From Streptomyces sp. NBC_00620 (lineage in GTDB: Bacteria; Actinomycetota; Actinomycetes; Streptomycetales; Streptomycetaceae), in contig NZ_JAPENY010000003.1 of assembly GCF_026341825.1 (NCBI RefSeq), forward strand, positions 124,001 through 188,000: a DNA stretch of 64,000 nt, in the 5' to 3' direction. Positions within the stretch are counted from its first letter, which is position 1; each line of letters opens with the position of its first letter. Shown piece after piece: positions 23,813-32,614 of the stretch. Below the pieces are notes generated by a model. That model searched no databases and was not told where the DNA came from. It saw only the letters and a program-made list of their open reading frames with translations. Made by a program: the position numbers and the translations under genes.

Positions 23813-24832
23813 GTGCCACTGCCCTCAAACCCGTTGCGGAAGCTGGGCTTCCTGACCATCGGGCTGTTCGACGGGGAGAACCCCGGCCAAGGCCACGAGT
23901 CGACGCTCGAAATCATCGAGCTGGGTGAGCGGCTCGGATTCGACAGCGCGTGGGTGCGGCACCGCCATCTGCAGTACGGCATCTCCTCCCCGGTCGCCGT
24001 GCTGGCGGCGGCCTCACAGCGCACCAGCCGCATCGAGCTGGGCACCGCGGTCATCCCCCTGGGCTGGGAGAATCCGCTCCGGCTGGCCGAAGACCTGGCG
24101 ACGGTCGACATCCTGTCCCGGGGCCGCCTCAATCCCGGCCTCAGCGTCGGCCCGCCGATGCACTACGACCGGGTCAAGAGCGCGCTCTACCCCGACACCG
24201 CCGAGGTGGAGGACTTCAGCTACGACCGCATGGAACGGCTGCTGGACTTCGTGCGCGGCGAACCGGCCACGGACTCCAGCCGCATCGAGGGCTTCGAGGT
24301 GTTCTCCGACCGCGTCCAGCCCCACTCCCCCGGCCTGGGCCGACGCATGTGGTACGGCGGCGGAAGCCTGCGGTCGGCCCAGTGGGCCGGCGAGCACGGC
24401 ATGAACTTCCTGACCAGCAGTGTGGTGAAGGCGGAGGAGTCCGAGGACTTCGCGGAGATCCAGCTCTCGCACATCCGGGCCTTCCGCGCCCGCCATCCCG
24501 ACGGGGACCGTGCCCGCGTCTCCCAGGGTCTCGTCGTCATCCCCACGGACAGTGCCACGGAGGAGCAGCGCACGAAGTACGAGGAGTACGCCCGCAAGCG
24601 GACGCCGCGTACCGCCACTCCGCAGGGACCCGCGCGCATGATGTTCGCCCCCGATCTCGTCGGCACCTGCGACCAGATCGCCGAACAGCTCTACGCGCAC
24701 GCGGCGTTCCGGGAGATCGACGAGGTCGCGTTCGCGCTGCCCTTCACCTTCGACCACGCCGACTACGTCCAGATCCTCACCGACATCGCCACCAAGCTCG
24801 GCCCCCGACTCGGCTGGCAGGCGGCCGTCTGA
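23813..24832 (+). CDS. LLM-class flavin-dependent oxidoreductase
   Basis: This 339-residue luciferase-like TIM-barrel monooxygenase uses reduced FMN or F420. It shows LGFLTIGLF at the N-terminus, LGTAVIPLGWENPLRLAEDLAT around residues 75-95 and the conserved WYGGGSLRSAQWAGEHG segment. GTG 23813 is preceded by GGAGGAG at 23802-23808. The substrate is unknown. It converges with the TetR gene, with only 5 bp between stops. Confidence 0.85.
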   Translation: MPLPSNPLRKLGFLTIGLFDGENPGQGHESTLEIIELGERLGFDSAWVRHRHLQYGISSPVAVLAAASQRTSRIELGTAVIPLGWENPLRLAEDLATVDILSRGRLNPGLSVGPPMHYDRVKSALYPDTAEVEDFSYDRMERLLDFVRGEPATDSSRIEGFEVFSDRVQPHSPGLGRRMWYGGGSLRSAQWAGEHGMNFLTSSVVKAEESEDFAEIQLSHIRAFRARHPDGDRARVSQGLVVIPTDSATEEQRTKYEEYARKRTPRTATPQGPARMMFAPDLVGTCDQIAEQLYAHAAFREIDEVAFALPFTFDHADYVQILTDIATKLGPRLGWQAAV

Positions 24833-24837
24833 ACCGA

Positions 24838-25464
24838 TCAGTCCGCGGGGGCCGCCGGAGGCCGGGGTGGCGCTACGCCGTCCAGGACGGCGTCGATGAC
24901 ATCGCAGACGAACCGGTCGCTGAGCGGGGCATGGCCGTGCAGGAGCCGGTGGTAGACCGGGCCGTAGAGCAGGTCGAGTACGACTTCGATTTTGGTGTCC
25001 GCGGAGATCTCGCCGCGTTCGATCGCGCGCTGGAAGATCGCGCGGGCCTGCTCACGGCGGGGCTCGACAAAGCGTGTGCGGTATTCCTCGGCGAACTGCG
25101 GATCCGTCTGCGCCTGGGTGAGCAGCGCGGCAATCACGCGCCCGTACGGACGCCGGTCGGCGAGCCGTACCCAGGGGCGCAGGAGGCTGCGCAGGTCGCC
25201 GCGGAGCGATCGGGTGTCGCGGGCCGGCGGGACATCTGCCCATTCGTGATAGAGCGCGTCCGCCGCGAGGGTCTCCTTGGTGGGCCACCAGCGGTAGATC
25301 GTCGCCTTGCTGACGCCGGCCCGAGCGGCGACGGTATCCATGCTCACGGCGGACAGGCCGCGCTCGAGGAGGAGTTCCGCCGCCGCGTCGAGGATTGCCT
25401 CCCGCGCCTTCTCGCTGCGCGGCCGTCCGCGCTGGGGGGCGGCCTCCGGCTGGTCAGGGTTCAC
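24838..25464 (-). CDS. TetR-family transcriptional repressor
   Basis: This 208-residue protein has an N-terminal TetR HTH at about 15-65 (AILDAAAELLLERGLSAVSM, then VSKATIYRWWPTKE), with a C-terminal ligand domain of the TetR_C family. It overlaps the preceding dehydrogenase gene by 11 bp and is last in an operon running leftward from 27372. It probably represses that operon through the palindrome at 27449-27462. Confidence 0.9.
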   Translation of the reverse strand: MNPDQPEAAPQRGRPRSEKAREAILDAAAELLLERGLSAVSMDTVAARAGVSKATIYRWWPTKETLAADALYHEWADVPPARDTRSLRGDLRSLLRPWVRLADRRPYGRVIAALLTQAQTDPQFAEEYRTRFVEPRREQARAIFQRAIERGEISADTKIEVVLDLLYGPVYHRLLHGHAPLSDRFVCDVIDAVLDGVAPPRPPAAPAD

Positions 25465-26401
25465 GCACGGCTCCCGCTGGTGCTCGCTTCGGCACGCCGA
25501 CGGGGCTCCGACCTGCCGGACCCTGGTGGGGTGTCGCGGCCGTGTGGTCGAGGACCTCGTAGAGGGAGGCGATGTCGCGGTGCGCGTATCCCAGCTGTTC
25601 CGCCCTGGTCAGCATGGTGTCGATGACCGAGGCCGAGGGGACCGGGAGGCCCAGGTCGTCGGCGGCTTCCAGGGCGAGCCCGATGTCTTTGTGCATGAGC
25701 TGCACATCGAACCATGCCTGGTCGGGCAGATCGAGTATGAGCGGGGCGCGTGCCTGCAGGGTCGGCGATCCGATGGCGCTGGTGACCATCACCTGCGCTG
25801 CCAGTGCCGGGTCGATTCCGCCGCGTTCGGCCAGCAGTACGCCCTCGCTGAAGGCCAGGATCTGCGACGCGAGGCTGATGTTGATGGCCAGCTTGAGCAG
25901 CAGTGCCTGACCGTTCGCGCCGACATGCGTGACCGTACGGCCGAACTGGCGCAGCAGCGGCTCGACCGCGCGGAAGGCGGCCTCCGGGCCGCCGACCATG
26001 ACGGCGAGAGTGCCGTCCGCCGCGGCGGTGACGCTGCCGGAGACGGGGGCGTCGAGCAGGGTGGCGCCGAGCGCCTGCACACGATGTGCCAGCTCGCGGC
26101 TGGCCTGCGGGCTGACCGTGCTCATGTCGACGTAGACGGTGCCCGGGGCCAGTCCGGCGAGAATCCCGTCCGGGCCGGAGGTGACCGCCCGCAGCGCCGC
26201 GTCGTCGGTGACCATACTGAAGATCACCTCGGCCTCCGCGGCGGCCTCGCGCGGTGTTGCGCGCCAGGCCATTCCCCGGCCGATCAGTTCACTGGCCCTC
26301 GCCGCGGTGCGGTTCGTGCCGTACACCTGGTTGTCGTCCAGCAGGCGGCCCGCGATCCGGCTGCCCATGGCGCCCAGTCCGACGAATCCGATCGTGGTCA
26401 T
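25454..26401 (-). CDS. NAD(P)-dependent beta-hydroxyacid dehydrogenase-like protein
   Basis: This 315-residue member of the 3-hydroxyisobutyrate/6-phosphogluconate dehydrogenase superfamily has the N-terminal dinucleotide fold TIGFVGLGAMGSRIAGRLL. It also has the substrate-site signature DAPVSGSVTAAADGTLAVMVGG (about 118-139) and the catalytic-Lys region LLLKLAINI (about 170). It is the middle gene of an aldo/keto reductase-dehydrogenase-TetR operon. The substrate is unknown. Confidence 0.87.
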   Translation of the reverse strand: MTTIGFVGLGAMGSRIAGRLLDDNQVYGTNRTAARASELIGRGMAWRATPREAAAEAEVIFSMVTDDAALRAVTSGPDGILAGLAPGTVYVDMSTVSPQASRELAHRVQALGATLLDAPVSGSVTAAADGTLAVMVGGPEAAFRAVEPLLRQFGRTVTHVGANGQALLLKLAINISLASQILAFSEGVLLAERGGIDPALAAQVMVTSAIGSPTLQARAPLILDLPDQAWFDVQLMHKDIGLALEAADDLGLPVPSASVIDTMLTRAEQLGYAHRDIASLYEVLDHTAATPHQGPAGRSPVGVPKRAPAGAVREP

Positions 26402-26406
26402 GGCCG

Positions 26407-27372
26407 TCACCTTCCTTCGCTTGCTTCGATCTCGCTGATGTCCTGCTCGGTGAGTTCCAGGCCCGCCGCGGCGACGACTGGGTCCACCTGGGCGGGCCGA
26501 CGGAATCCGGTGATCGCGCCGTCCACCGCGCGGTTGTGCAAGGTCCACGCGACCGCGACGGCCCCCGGCGTCACGCCGTACCGGTCCGCGACCGCCTGCA
26601 GCCGCGCGACCAGCGCCAGGTGCTTCGACAGCTGCGGCTCGGCGAAGCGCGGGTCGCGGGCGCGCCAGTCGTCCGCCGGAAGCCGCTCGATCCGCTCGCG
26701 TGTCATCGCGCCGGTCAGCAGGCCGGAGCCCATCGGGGAGTAGACGATGACGCCGATCCCCTCGTGTTCGGCGAAGGGCAGGATCTCCTCCTCCACGCCA
26801 CGGTCGACCAGCGAGTACGGCGGCTGGAGAGTCTCCACGGGCGCGATCGCCTGGATCCGGCGCAGTTGCCCGGCGTCGAAGTTGGACACGCCGATGTGCC
26901 GGACCAGCCCCTGCTCCTTCAGCTCGGCCAGGGCCGACCAGCCCTCCTCGATGTCCTCCTCGGGGATCGGCCAGTGGATCTGATAGAGGTCGATCGCCTC
27001 GACGCCGAGCCGCGTCAGGCTCGCCTCGGCCTCCCGCAGGATCGAGTCCCGCTTGAGGCTGTGGCGGACGCGGCCGGTGCCGTCGTCGAGGAGCGACGCC
27101 TTGGTGAACACGTACGGCCGCCGCGCCAGGCCCGCTATCGCCCGGCCGACCACCTGCTCGGACCGGCCGAAGCCGTACGCGGCAGCGGTGTCGATCCAGT
27201 TGATCCCGACCTCCAGCGCCCGCTGGATCGCCGCGACCGACTCCTCGTCCTCCTGCGGCCCCCACCCGAACTCCCAGCCGCCTCCGCCGATCGCCCACGC
27301 GCCGACACCGACCCGGGTGATCTCCATGCCGGTGGCGCCCAGCTTGCTTGTCCTGAGTTGCGTCGAGTACAT
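26407..27372 (-). CDS. Aldo/keto reductase
   Basis: This 321-residue NADP-dependent AKR barrel has catalytic Asp in WIDTAAAYGFGRSEQVVG, Tyr in the same segment, Lys in VFTKASL and His in YQIHWP. The C-terminal segment GAITGFRRPAQVD binds NADP. ATG 27372 has GGAGGAGCG upstream. It is first in the operon, 5 bp before the dehydrogenase gene, with a palindromic operator 77 bp upstream. The two enzymes may act in sequence on a carbonyl compound; this is inferred. Confidence 0.88.
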   Translation of the reverse strand: MYSTQLRTSKLGATGMEITRVGVGAWAIGGGGWEFGWGPQEDEESVAAIQRALEVGINWIDTAAAYGFGRSEQVVGRAIAGLARRPYVFTKASLLDDGTGRVRHSLKRDSILREAEASLTRLGVEAIDLYQIHWPIPEEDIEEGWSALAELKEQGLVRHIGVSNFDAGQLRRIQAIAPVETLQPPYSLVDRGVEEEILPFAEHEGIGVIVYSPMGSGLLTGAMTRERIERLPADDWRARDPRFAEPQLSKHLALVARLQAVADRYGVTPGAVAVAWTLHNRAVDGAITGFRRPAQVDPVVAAAGLELTEQDISEIEASEGR

Positions 27373-27448
27373 CGCTCCTCCAGTACGCCGGGGAGACCGG
27401 ACCCCTACGGGTCCTGGGCAACCTCCCCACATAACAAAACTAAACGAC

Positions 27449-27462
27449 CAGTTTCGAAACTG
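27449..27462. promoter_or_regulatory. Perfect palindrome, candidate TetR operator
   Basis: CAGTTTCGAAACTG is a 14-bp perfect palindrome in an unusually AT-rich stretch (27430-27465) upstream of the aldo/keto reductase start at 27372. The surrounding ACTAAACGACCAGTTTCG suggests a -10/-35 zone. It is probably the operator of the TetR protein encoded at the end of this operon. Confidence 0.6.
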
Positions 27463-27626
27463 CAAGACGAAGTCGGACATTTCTCCTTTCCGGCCGATCC
27501 ACTGCGGCCCATTGCGGCACCCGCGGCCGTCGGCAGCCGGAACCGTACGCACCCGTACTGTCGTCCCCGTCCCGGGAGACCGGTGATCACCACCGTCTCG
27601 CCGGCACGACTCCAAGGTGGAGACGG

Positions 27627-28640
27627 ATGACAGGCACGGTGACCGGCGCCCCGCGCGCCGCCGACCGGCGGCGCACAGGCAGTCGGCGCGTGCGCAGGTG
27701 GGGGCTGCTGGGCTGCGGGCTCACGCTGGCCGCACCCGCCGCGCTGCTTCTCGTACGGCTGACGGGACTTGACGCGGGAACGCCTCTCGCGGTGCCCATG
27801 GTGCTCTTCCCCTACTCAGCCGTTCTCAGCGTGCTGGTGCTGGGCGTCGTGGTCGCCGTTCCCGCTCTGCGCTCGCGATGGACGGTGGCCGTCGTCGCGG
27901 TTCTGGTGGCCGTCCAGGTGGGGGCGCTGATACCGCGGTTCGTGCCCGCGGGCCGGCATGTTCCGTCGGGATCAGCGGAGTTGCGTGTCGCCACCCTCAA
28001 CACCGATGTCGGCGGTGCCGATCCGCGCGCCGTGGTGGAGTTGGTCCGCACGGAGCGGATCGACGTGCTGGCCCTGGAGCAGCTGCCGCCCGCCGGGGTG
28101 GCCGCGCTGGACAAGGCGGGTCTGGGCGCGCTGATGCCGTACCAGGAGCTCCACCCGGAGTACGACTCCTCGATCTACTCGCGGCGCCCGCTGTCCCACG
28201 GCGGTACGACGGACTCCGGCACCGCGTGGCCCCAGACCACCGCCGAGATCAGCGTCGGTGGACGCACGGTGAAGCTCGTGGCCGTGCACACCTACTACCC
28301 CCTCGGAGACGCGGAGCGCTGGACGCGGGACATGACCGCCCTCGCCTCACTGGCCCGGCGCAGCGGCTCCGACGCCGTGTTCCTGGGCGACTTCAACGCC
28401 ACTCTCGACCACACACCGATGCGCAGGCTGCTGGCGGCCGGGCTCACCGACACCCACGCCGAACTCGGCCAGGGATGGGCCCGCACCTGGCCGGTCGGCC
28501 TTCCGCTCCTGCCGCCGATGGTCCAGCTGGACCACGTCCTGCACGGCTCCGGCCTGGCGGCGGTCTCCGTGGGCGAGCGCACCTTGCCGGGTACGGACCA
28601 TCGGGCTGTCGTGGCGGTACTGGCGGTGCTGCCGACCTAG
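27627..28640 (+). CDS. Membrane-anchored endonuclease/exonuclease/phosphatase-family protein
   Basis: This 337-residue protein has three hydrophobic helices in about residues 25-110 (LLGCGLTLAAPAALLLVRL, VLSVLVLGVVVAVPAL, VAVVAVLVAVQVGALI), then an EEP catalytic domain outside the membrane. Metal and catalytic motifs visible are VATLNTDVG, VLALEQL, VHTYYPLG, FLGDFNATLDH and GTDHRAVVAVL. It probably cleaves phosphodiester bonds. GGTGGAG precedes ATG 27627. An IS element sits precisely at its TAG stop, which is retained. Confidence 0.87.
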   Translation: MTGTVTGAPRAADRRRTGSRRVRRWGLLGCGLTLAAPAALLLVRLTGLDAGTPLAVPMVLFPYSAVLSVLVLGVVVAVPALRSRWTVAVVAVLVAVQVGALIPRFVPAGRHVPSGSAELRVATLNTDVGGADPRAVVELVRTERIDVLALEQLPPAGVAALDKAGLGALMPYQELHPEYDSSIYSRRPLSHGGTTDSGTAWPQTTAEISVGGRTVKLVAVHTYYPLGDAERWTRDMTALASLARRSGSDAVFLGDFNATLDHTPMRRLLAAGLTDTHAELGQGWARTWPVGLPLLPPMVQLDHVLHGSGLAAVSVGERTLPGTDHRAVVAVLAVLPT

Positions 28641-29529
28641 GTCGTGTCCGCAGAGTGGGTTGGTCGTTGGTCTGTTCGTGGTGCGTCGTCATGAGTTGAC
28701 TGATGAGTCGTGGGCGGTGATCGGGCCGTTGCTCGCTCCGCCGCGGATGGGCCGTCCGGTGCGGGACCGCCGTCAGGTGGTCAACGGCATCCTGTGGAAG
28801 CTGTCGACCGGGGCGGCCTGGCGGGACCTGCCCGAACGGTACGGGCCGTGGAAAACGGTCTACGAACGCTTCCGCCGCTGGTCCGCCGACGGCACATGGG
28901 ACCGGCTGCTGGCTCACGTCCAGCAGCATTCCGACGCCGTCGGCGCGGTCGACTGGACGATCGTGTGCCTGGACTCCACGACCGTGCGGGCCCACCAGCA
29001 CGCCGCCGGGGCCCGAAAAGGGGGCCGTGGCCGGGCGAGGCGATCGGCCGTTCCCGCGGCGGACTGACCACGAAGATCCACCTGGCCTGCGACGGCCGGG
29101 GCCGGCCGCTGGCCTTCACCCTCACCGGCGGGAACGTCAACGACTGCACCCAGTTCGAAGCAGTGATGGCCCGGATCCGGGTGCCGGGATGCGGGCCGGG
29201 GCGACCCCGGACCCGGCCCGAGCGGGTCGCCGCCGACAAGGGCTACTCGTCCACGAAGATCCGCACCTACCTGCGCCGACGCGGGATCAAGGCAGCGATC
29301 CCGGAACGCATCGACCAGATCAACGGCCGCATCCGCCGCGGCGAGAGCCTCTGCCGGCTCGACAAAGCGGCCTACCGGCGCCGCAACCTCGTCGAACGCT
29401 GCTTCAACAAGCTCAAGCACAACAAAGCCCTCGCCACCCGCTACGACAAACGCGCCCGCCACTACCAAGCCCTGGTCACCATCGCCTGCCTACGACTCTG
29501 GCTCCCCTGACATTGCGGACACGACCTAG
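28637..29529 (+). mobile_element. IS5-family insertion sequence, complete
   Basis: The ends are 16-bp perfect inverted repeats, CTAGGTCGTGTCCGCA (28637-28652) and its complement (29514-29529). The outer CTAG on each side is probably the duplicated target, leaving a core of about 885 bp (28641-29525). It carries one transposase in two overlapping frames. It inserted into the 20-bp gap between a convergent phosphatase and an aldo/keto reductase without breaking either. Confidence 0.9.
28681..29510 (+). CDS. IS5-family DDE transposase, expressed by -1 frameshift
   Basis: The first frame (GTG 28678 or 28681 to a stop at 29067) encodes the DUF4096-like N-terminal domain and the first catalytic Asp in CLDSTTVRAHQ. 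The second frame, -1 relative to the first, encodes RGGLTTKIHL, the second Asp in ADKGYSS and Glu in LVERCFNKLKHNKALATRYD, ending at 29510. The slippery run AAAAGGGGG at 29016-29024 lies in the overlap, as in IS427-group IS5 elements. The fused product would be about 276 residues. Both frames look intact, so the element may be active. Confidence 0.9.
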
Positions 29530-29545
29530 GGCCGGCCGACCGCGG

Positions 29546-30559
29546 TCACCAGGCCGGCATCATGGCCTCGGGATAGCGGGAGCCGGCGGCGCCCTGCGGC
29601 AGGATCCGCTGGATGTCGGCGAGGTCCTCGGGGGTGAGCCTGACCTGCGCAGACGCTGCGTTCAGGGCGACGCGGTCGGGGCTGCGGGTGCCGGGGATGG
29701 GCACGATGTCGTCGCCCTGGGCGAGCAGCCAGGCCAGGGCCAGCTGTGTGACGGCGATGCCTTTGGAGTCCGCGAGCTCGGTCAGCCGCCGCACGGCGGC
29801 GAGGTTTTTCTCGTAGTTCCCGGGCTGCCAGCGGTCGTCCCAGCTGCGCATGTCGTCGGCGGCGTACTCGGCGGCGGGTCGCACCGCTCCGGTGAGGAAG
29901 CCGCGGCCCAGCGGCGAGTACGGCACGAAGCCGATGCCCAGCTCGCGCACCACCGGCAGCACGTCCGCCTCCACGGCACGCTCGAACACCGAGTACTCGG
30001 TCTGCAGTACGGAGACCGGGTGGACGGCGTGGGCGCGCCGGATGACGTCGGGGCCGGCCTCGCTGAGGCCGAAGTAGCGCACCTTGCCTGCGGCGATCAG
30101 CTCGCCGACCGCGCCTGCCACATCCTCGATGGGGACGTCCGGGTCGACACGGTGCTGGTAGAGCACGTCGATGTGGTCGGTGCCAAGGTGGCGCAGGCTG
30201 TTCTCGGTGACCTCGCGGATGTGCTCGGGCCAGCTGTTCAGCGCGGTTCCGATCTTGTTCGGGTCGGTCAGGTCGAAGCCGAACTTGGTGGCGATGACGA
30301 TGTCGTCGCGGAAGGTGCGCACGGCGCGGCCCAGCAGCTGCTCGTTGCTGCCGGTACCCATGCCGTACAGCTCTGCCGTGTCGAAGAGGGTGACGCCCAG
30401 TTCGTGGGCTCGGCGGATGGTGGCGATGCCACCCGGCTCGTCGGCGGCGCCGTAGGCCATGGTCATGCCCATCGTGCCGAGGCCGATTGCACCGGCCCGG
30501 AGCCCCTGGGTGCCGAGTTCGCGCTGGGGCAGGCCCTTGTTCGTGTCGTCCTGAGTCAT
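29546..30559 (-). CDS. Aldo/keto reductase
   Basis: This 337-residue AKR barrel protein has LGTMGMTMAYGAADEPGG at the N-terminus, catalytic Asp/Tyr in LFDTAELYGMGTGSNE, Lys in IATKFGFD and His in LYQHRVDPD. The C-terminus contains IPGTRSPDRVALN for NADP binding. It resembles the YhdN/IolS-like subgroup. ATG 30559 is chosen for family length. It is divergent from an AraC regulator with a palindrome between them, so it is the likely target of that regulator. Confidence 0.88.
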   Translation of the reverse strand: MTQDDTNKGLPQRELGTQGLRAGAIGLGTMGMTMAYGAADEPGGIATIRRAHELGVTLFDTAELYGMGTGSNEQLLGRAVRTFRDDIVIATKFGFDLTDPNKIGTALNSWPEHIREVTENSLRHLGTDHIDVLYQHRVDPDVPIEDVAGAVGELIAAGKVRYFGLSEAGPDVIRRAHAVHPVSVLQTEYSVFERAVEADVLPVVRELGIGFVPYSPLGRGFLTGAVRPAAEYAADDMRSWDDRWQPGNYEKNLAAVRRLTELADSKGIAVTQLALAWLLAQGDDIVPIPGTRSPDRVALNAASAQVRLTPEDLADIQRILPQGAAGSRYPEAMMPAW

Positions 30560-30611
30560 GCCGTCCACGCTAGGCGGGCGGCCACCGCGGGTCATGTGGC
30601 GCTGATCGCAT

Positions 30612-30627
30612 AGGATTGCCCAATCCT
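30612..30627. promoter_or_regulatory. Inverted repeat between the aldo/keto reductase and AraC genes
   Basis: AGGATTGCCCAATCCT is a 7+7 perfect inverted repeat with a 2-nt spacer, centred in the 87-bp divergent intergenic region. It is the best candidate operator for the AraC protein. Confidence 0.5.
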
Positions 30628-30646
30628 CTCACCAAGGGAGTGCGTC

Positions 30647-31522
30647 GTGCTTGACCAGCTTGCCGCCGCCATCGCCCGGCACACGGACGGCTGGTGGTCC
30701 GCCACCTCGGTGCCCCGCCTGACGGTGGTCGCACTCGACGAACTCATCTCCGCCACCGACCTGTTGTACGAGCCGATGATCTGCTTCGTCGCCGACGGTG
30801 CCAAGCGCACCCTCGCGGGCGACCGGAGCTGGGTGGCCGGCCGTGGGGAGATGTTCCTGAGCTCGGTCGTGCTACCGGTCACCGCCACCTTCGAGCGGGC
30901 GCCGTACCGTTCAGCGGTACTGCACCTCGACAGCCGGGTGCTGACGGACCTGTTGCTGGAACTGGACGAAACAAGCCCGCGCGCCCTTCCCGGCCCAGGC
31001 GGGCAGATCACCGCGCCGATGACGCCGGAACTCGTCGACGTGGTCACTCGGTGGGTGCGGCTGCTCGACACCCCGGAGGACATCCGCCCCCTGGCGGCCC
31101 GCACCGAGAGCGAGATCCTCTACCGGCTCCTCAGCAGTCCGCTCGGCCCGGTCCTGCGCCAGTTCGCGATGGTCGACTCCGGCGCGTCCCGGATCCGGGA
31201 CGCCGCCGCATGGATCAGCACGCACTACAGCGCACCGCTCACCGTGGAGGAGATCGCGGCGGCGGCGCACATGAGCACGGCCACCCTGCATCGCCATTTC
31301 AAGGCCGCGACCGGCATGAGCCCGATGCGCTTCCAAAAGCACCTCCGCCTGCAGGAGGCACGGCGCCTACTGGTCGGCGGGGACACCACCGCGGCCCAGG
31401 CCGCCGAAGCCGTCGGATACGCGAGCGCCACCCAGTTCAACAGGGAGTACCGACGCGCCTACGGCCTCCCGCCGGCCCAGGACGCGGCCCGCCTGCGCGG
31501 CTGGCTGACGACTGCCGGGTGA
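30647..31522 (+). CDS. AraC-family transcriptional regulator
   Basis: This 291-residue protein has an N-terminal cupin-like AraC_N arm (about 20-165, with EPMICFVADGAKRTLAGDRS). A C-terminal double HTH (about 190-285) includes APLTVEEIAAAAHMSTATLH and VGYASATQFNREYRRAYG. GTG 30647 follows AAGGGAG. Relatives commonly regulate an adjacent oxidoreductase, here the divergent aldo/keto reductase. Confidence 0.88.
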   Translation: MLDQLAAAIARHTDGWWSATSVPRLTVVALDELISATDLLYEPMICFVADGAKRTLAGDRSWVAGRGEMFLSSVVLPVTATFERAPYRSAVLHLDSRVLTDLLLELDETSPRALPGPGGQITAPMTPELVDVVTRWVRLLDTPEDIRPLAARTESEILYRLLSSPLGPVLRQFAMVDSGASRIRDAAAWISTHYSAPLTVEEIAAAAHMSTATLHRHFKAATGMSPMRFQKHLRLQEARRLLVGGDTTAAQAAEAVGYASATQFNREYRRAYGLPPAQDAARLRGWLTTAG

Positions 31523-31593
31523 GGGATCGGCGCGAGGCTTCGGATCGGGTGTAGCGAGGCCGCCGCGCTGCCGGGGACCGCGTGGTAGCTTCC

Positions 31594-31610
31594 GTATACA
31601 AGGTGTATGC
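31594..31610. promoter_or_regulatory. GntR operator in front of the gntR gene
   Basis: GTATACAAGGTGTATGC is an imperfect palindrome made of half-sites GTATAC and GTATGC 5 nt apart. A 14-of-17 identical copy lies at 34869-34885 between the transporter and DUF2848 genes. It sits just upstream of the regulator's start and probably mediates autoregulation. Confidence 0.65.
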
Positions 31611-31627
31611 GATCTCTGGGGGTAGTG

Positions 31628-32254
31628 GTGGCGTCCGGTCGGGAGAAGGCGTACGCGTACCTCAAGGACACGGTGCTGACGGATCCGGCGATGCAGGGAG
31701 AGTTTCTCTCGGAGCAGGACATCGCCGACCGGATCGGGGTGTCGCGCACGCCCATCCGAGAAGCACTGCTGCTGCTCGCGGCCGAGGATCTCGTCGAGCT
31801 GGTGCCCAAGCGCGGCGCGCGTGTGTCGCCGCTGACGGGCCGGGAGATCTCCGAGCTGATGGAGCTGCGCGGGATCGTCGAACGGTACGCGGCCCAGCAG
31901 GTCATCGGAGCGGAGCGGGCTCCACTGCGGGAGCTGGGCGAACTCCTGCAGCGGCAGCGGGAGTTGAACGGCCCCGACCAGGCCAAGGAGTTCATCGCCG
32001 TTGATCACCTCTTCCACTCCACCCTCGTGTCCGCCGTGGGCAACAGGCTGCTCGAACGGCACTACGACGGGCTGCGCAGCCGTCAGGTCAGGGCAGGGGT
32101 GGTGGCGCTCTACAACCAGCACGGCCGCCAGGAGGCGGTGCTCCACGAACACCAGGACATCCTCACCGCGCTCGCGGCCGGTGACGCGACGGCCGCGTGC
32201 GCCGCGATCGACAGTCATCTGCAATCGACACTGAAGGTGCTGCTCGCCGGTTAG
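31628..32254 (+). CDS. GntR-family regulator (FCD type)
   Basis: This 208-residue protein has an N-terminal winged HTH (EFLSEQDIADRIGVSRTPIR, about 25-60) and a C-terminal all-helical FCD ligand domain with metal-site-like His residues in AVDHLFHSTLV and HEHQDILTAL. GTG 31628 is chosen because the upstream ATG 31607 lies inside the operator and a GGGGG run precedes the GTG. It is convergent to the cupin-nitrilase-transporter operon and shares operator sequences with it, so it probably controls that module. Confidence 0.88.
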   Translation: MASGREKAYAYLKDTVLTDPAMQGEFLSEQDIADRIGVSRTPIREALLLLAAEDLVELVPKRGARVSPLTGREISELMELRGIVERYAAQQVIGAERAPLRELGELLQRQRELNGPDQAKEFIAVDHLFHSTLVSAVGNRLLERHYDGLRSRQVRAGVVALYNQHGRQEAVLHEHQDILTALAAGDATAACAAIDSHLQSTLKVLLAG

Positions 32255-32269
32255 GCAGAGGCGACCGAG

Positions 32270-32614
32270 TCACCCCTGCGGGTAGGTGAAGACGAGCATG
32301 GTGACGCCTTCGGCCGTCGTCCAGGGGCCATGGGGCATTCCAGGTGGGCGGCAGGCGTACGAGCCCTGCGGGAACGTCTCGTCAAGGGTGAGGTCGTGCA
32401 GATCGCCCTGGAGGATCCAGACCTCTTCCCAGAAGTCGTGCCGGGTCACGCCGTCGGCGGACGTGTCGGTGCCCGGCGCCCACCGGACGAGCGTGGTGCG
32501 GTGTGCGCCGGTCGGGTCCTCGGCGAGGACGCGCTCTTCGATCCCCTCGGCGGCCCGGGCCGGCGCTGTCCAGGGCCCCGCGGGCAGGTGGAACTCGAGC
32601 TCCGGTTTGTTCAT
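32270..32614 (-). CDS. Small cupin-domain protein
   Basis: This 114-residue single-domain cupin has GTDTSADGVTRHDFWEEVWILQGDLHDL, which supplies His/Glu-type metal ligands, and a second motif SYACRPPGMPHGPWTTAEG. It resembles ChrR/AraC-cupin-like small proteins annotated as cupins in catabolic operons. The start overlaps the nitrilase stop by 4 bp (ATGA), so it is translationally coupled. The reaction is unknown; it may be an isomerase, a dioxygenase or a sensor. Confidence 0.8.
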   Translation of the reverse strand: MNKPELEFHLPAGPWTAPARAAEGIEERVLAEDPTGAHRTTLVRWAPGTDTSADGVTRHDFWEEVWILQGDLHDLTLDETFPQGSYACRPPGMPHGPWTTAEGVTMLVFTYPQG

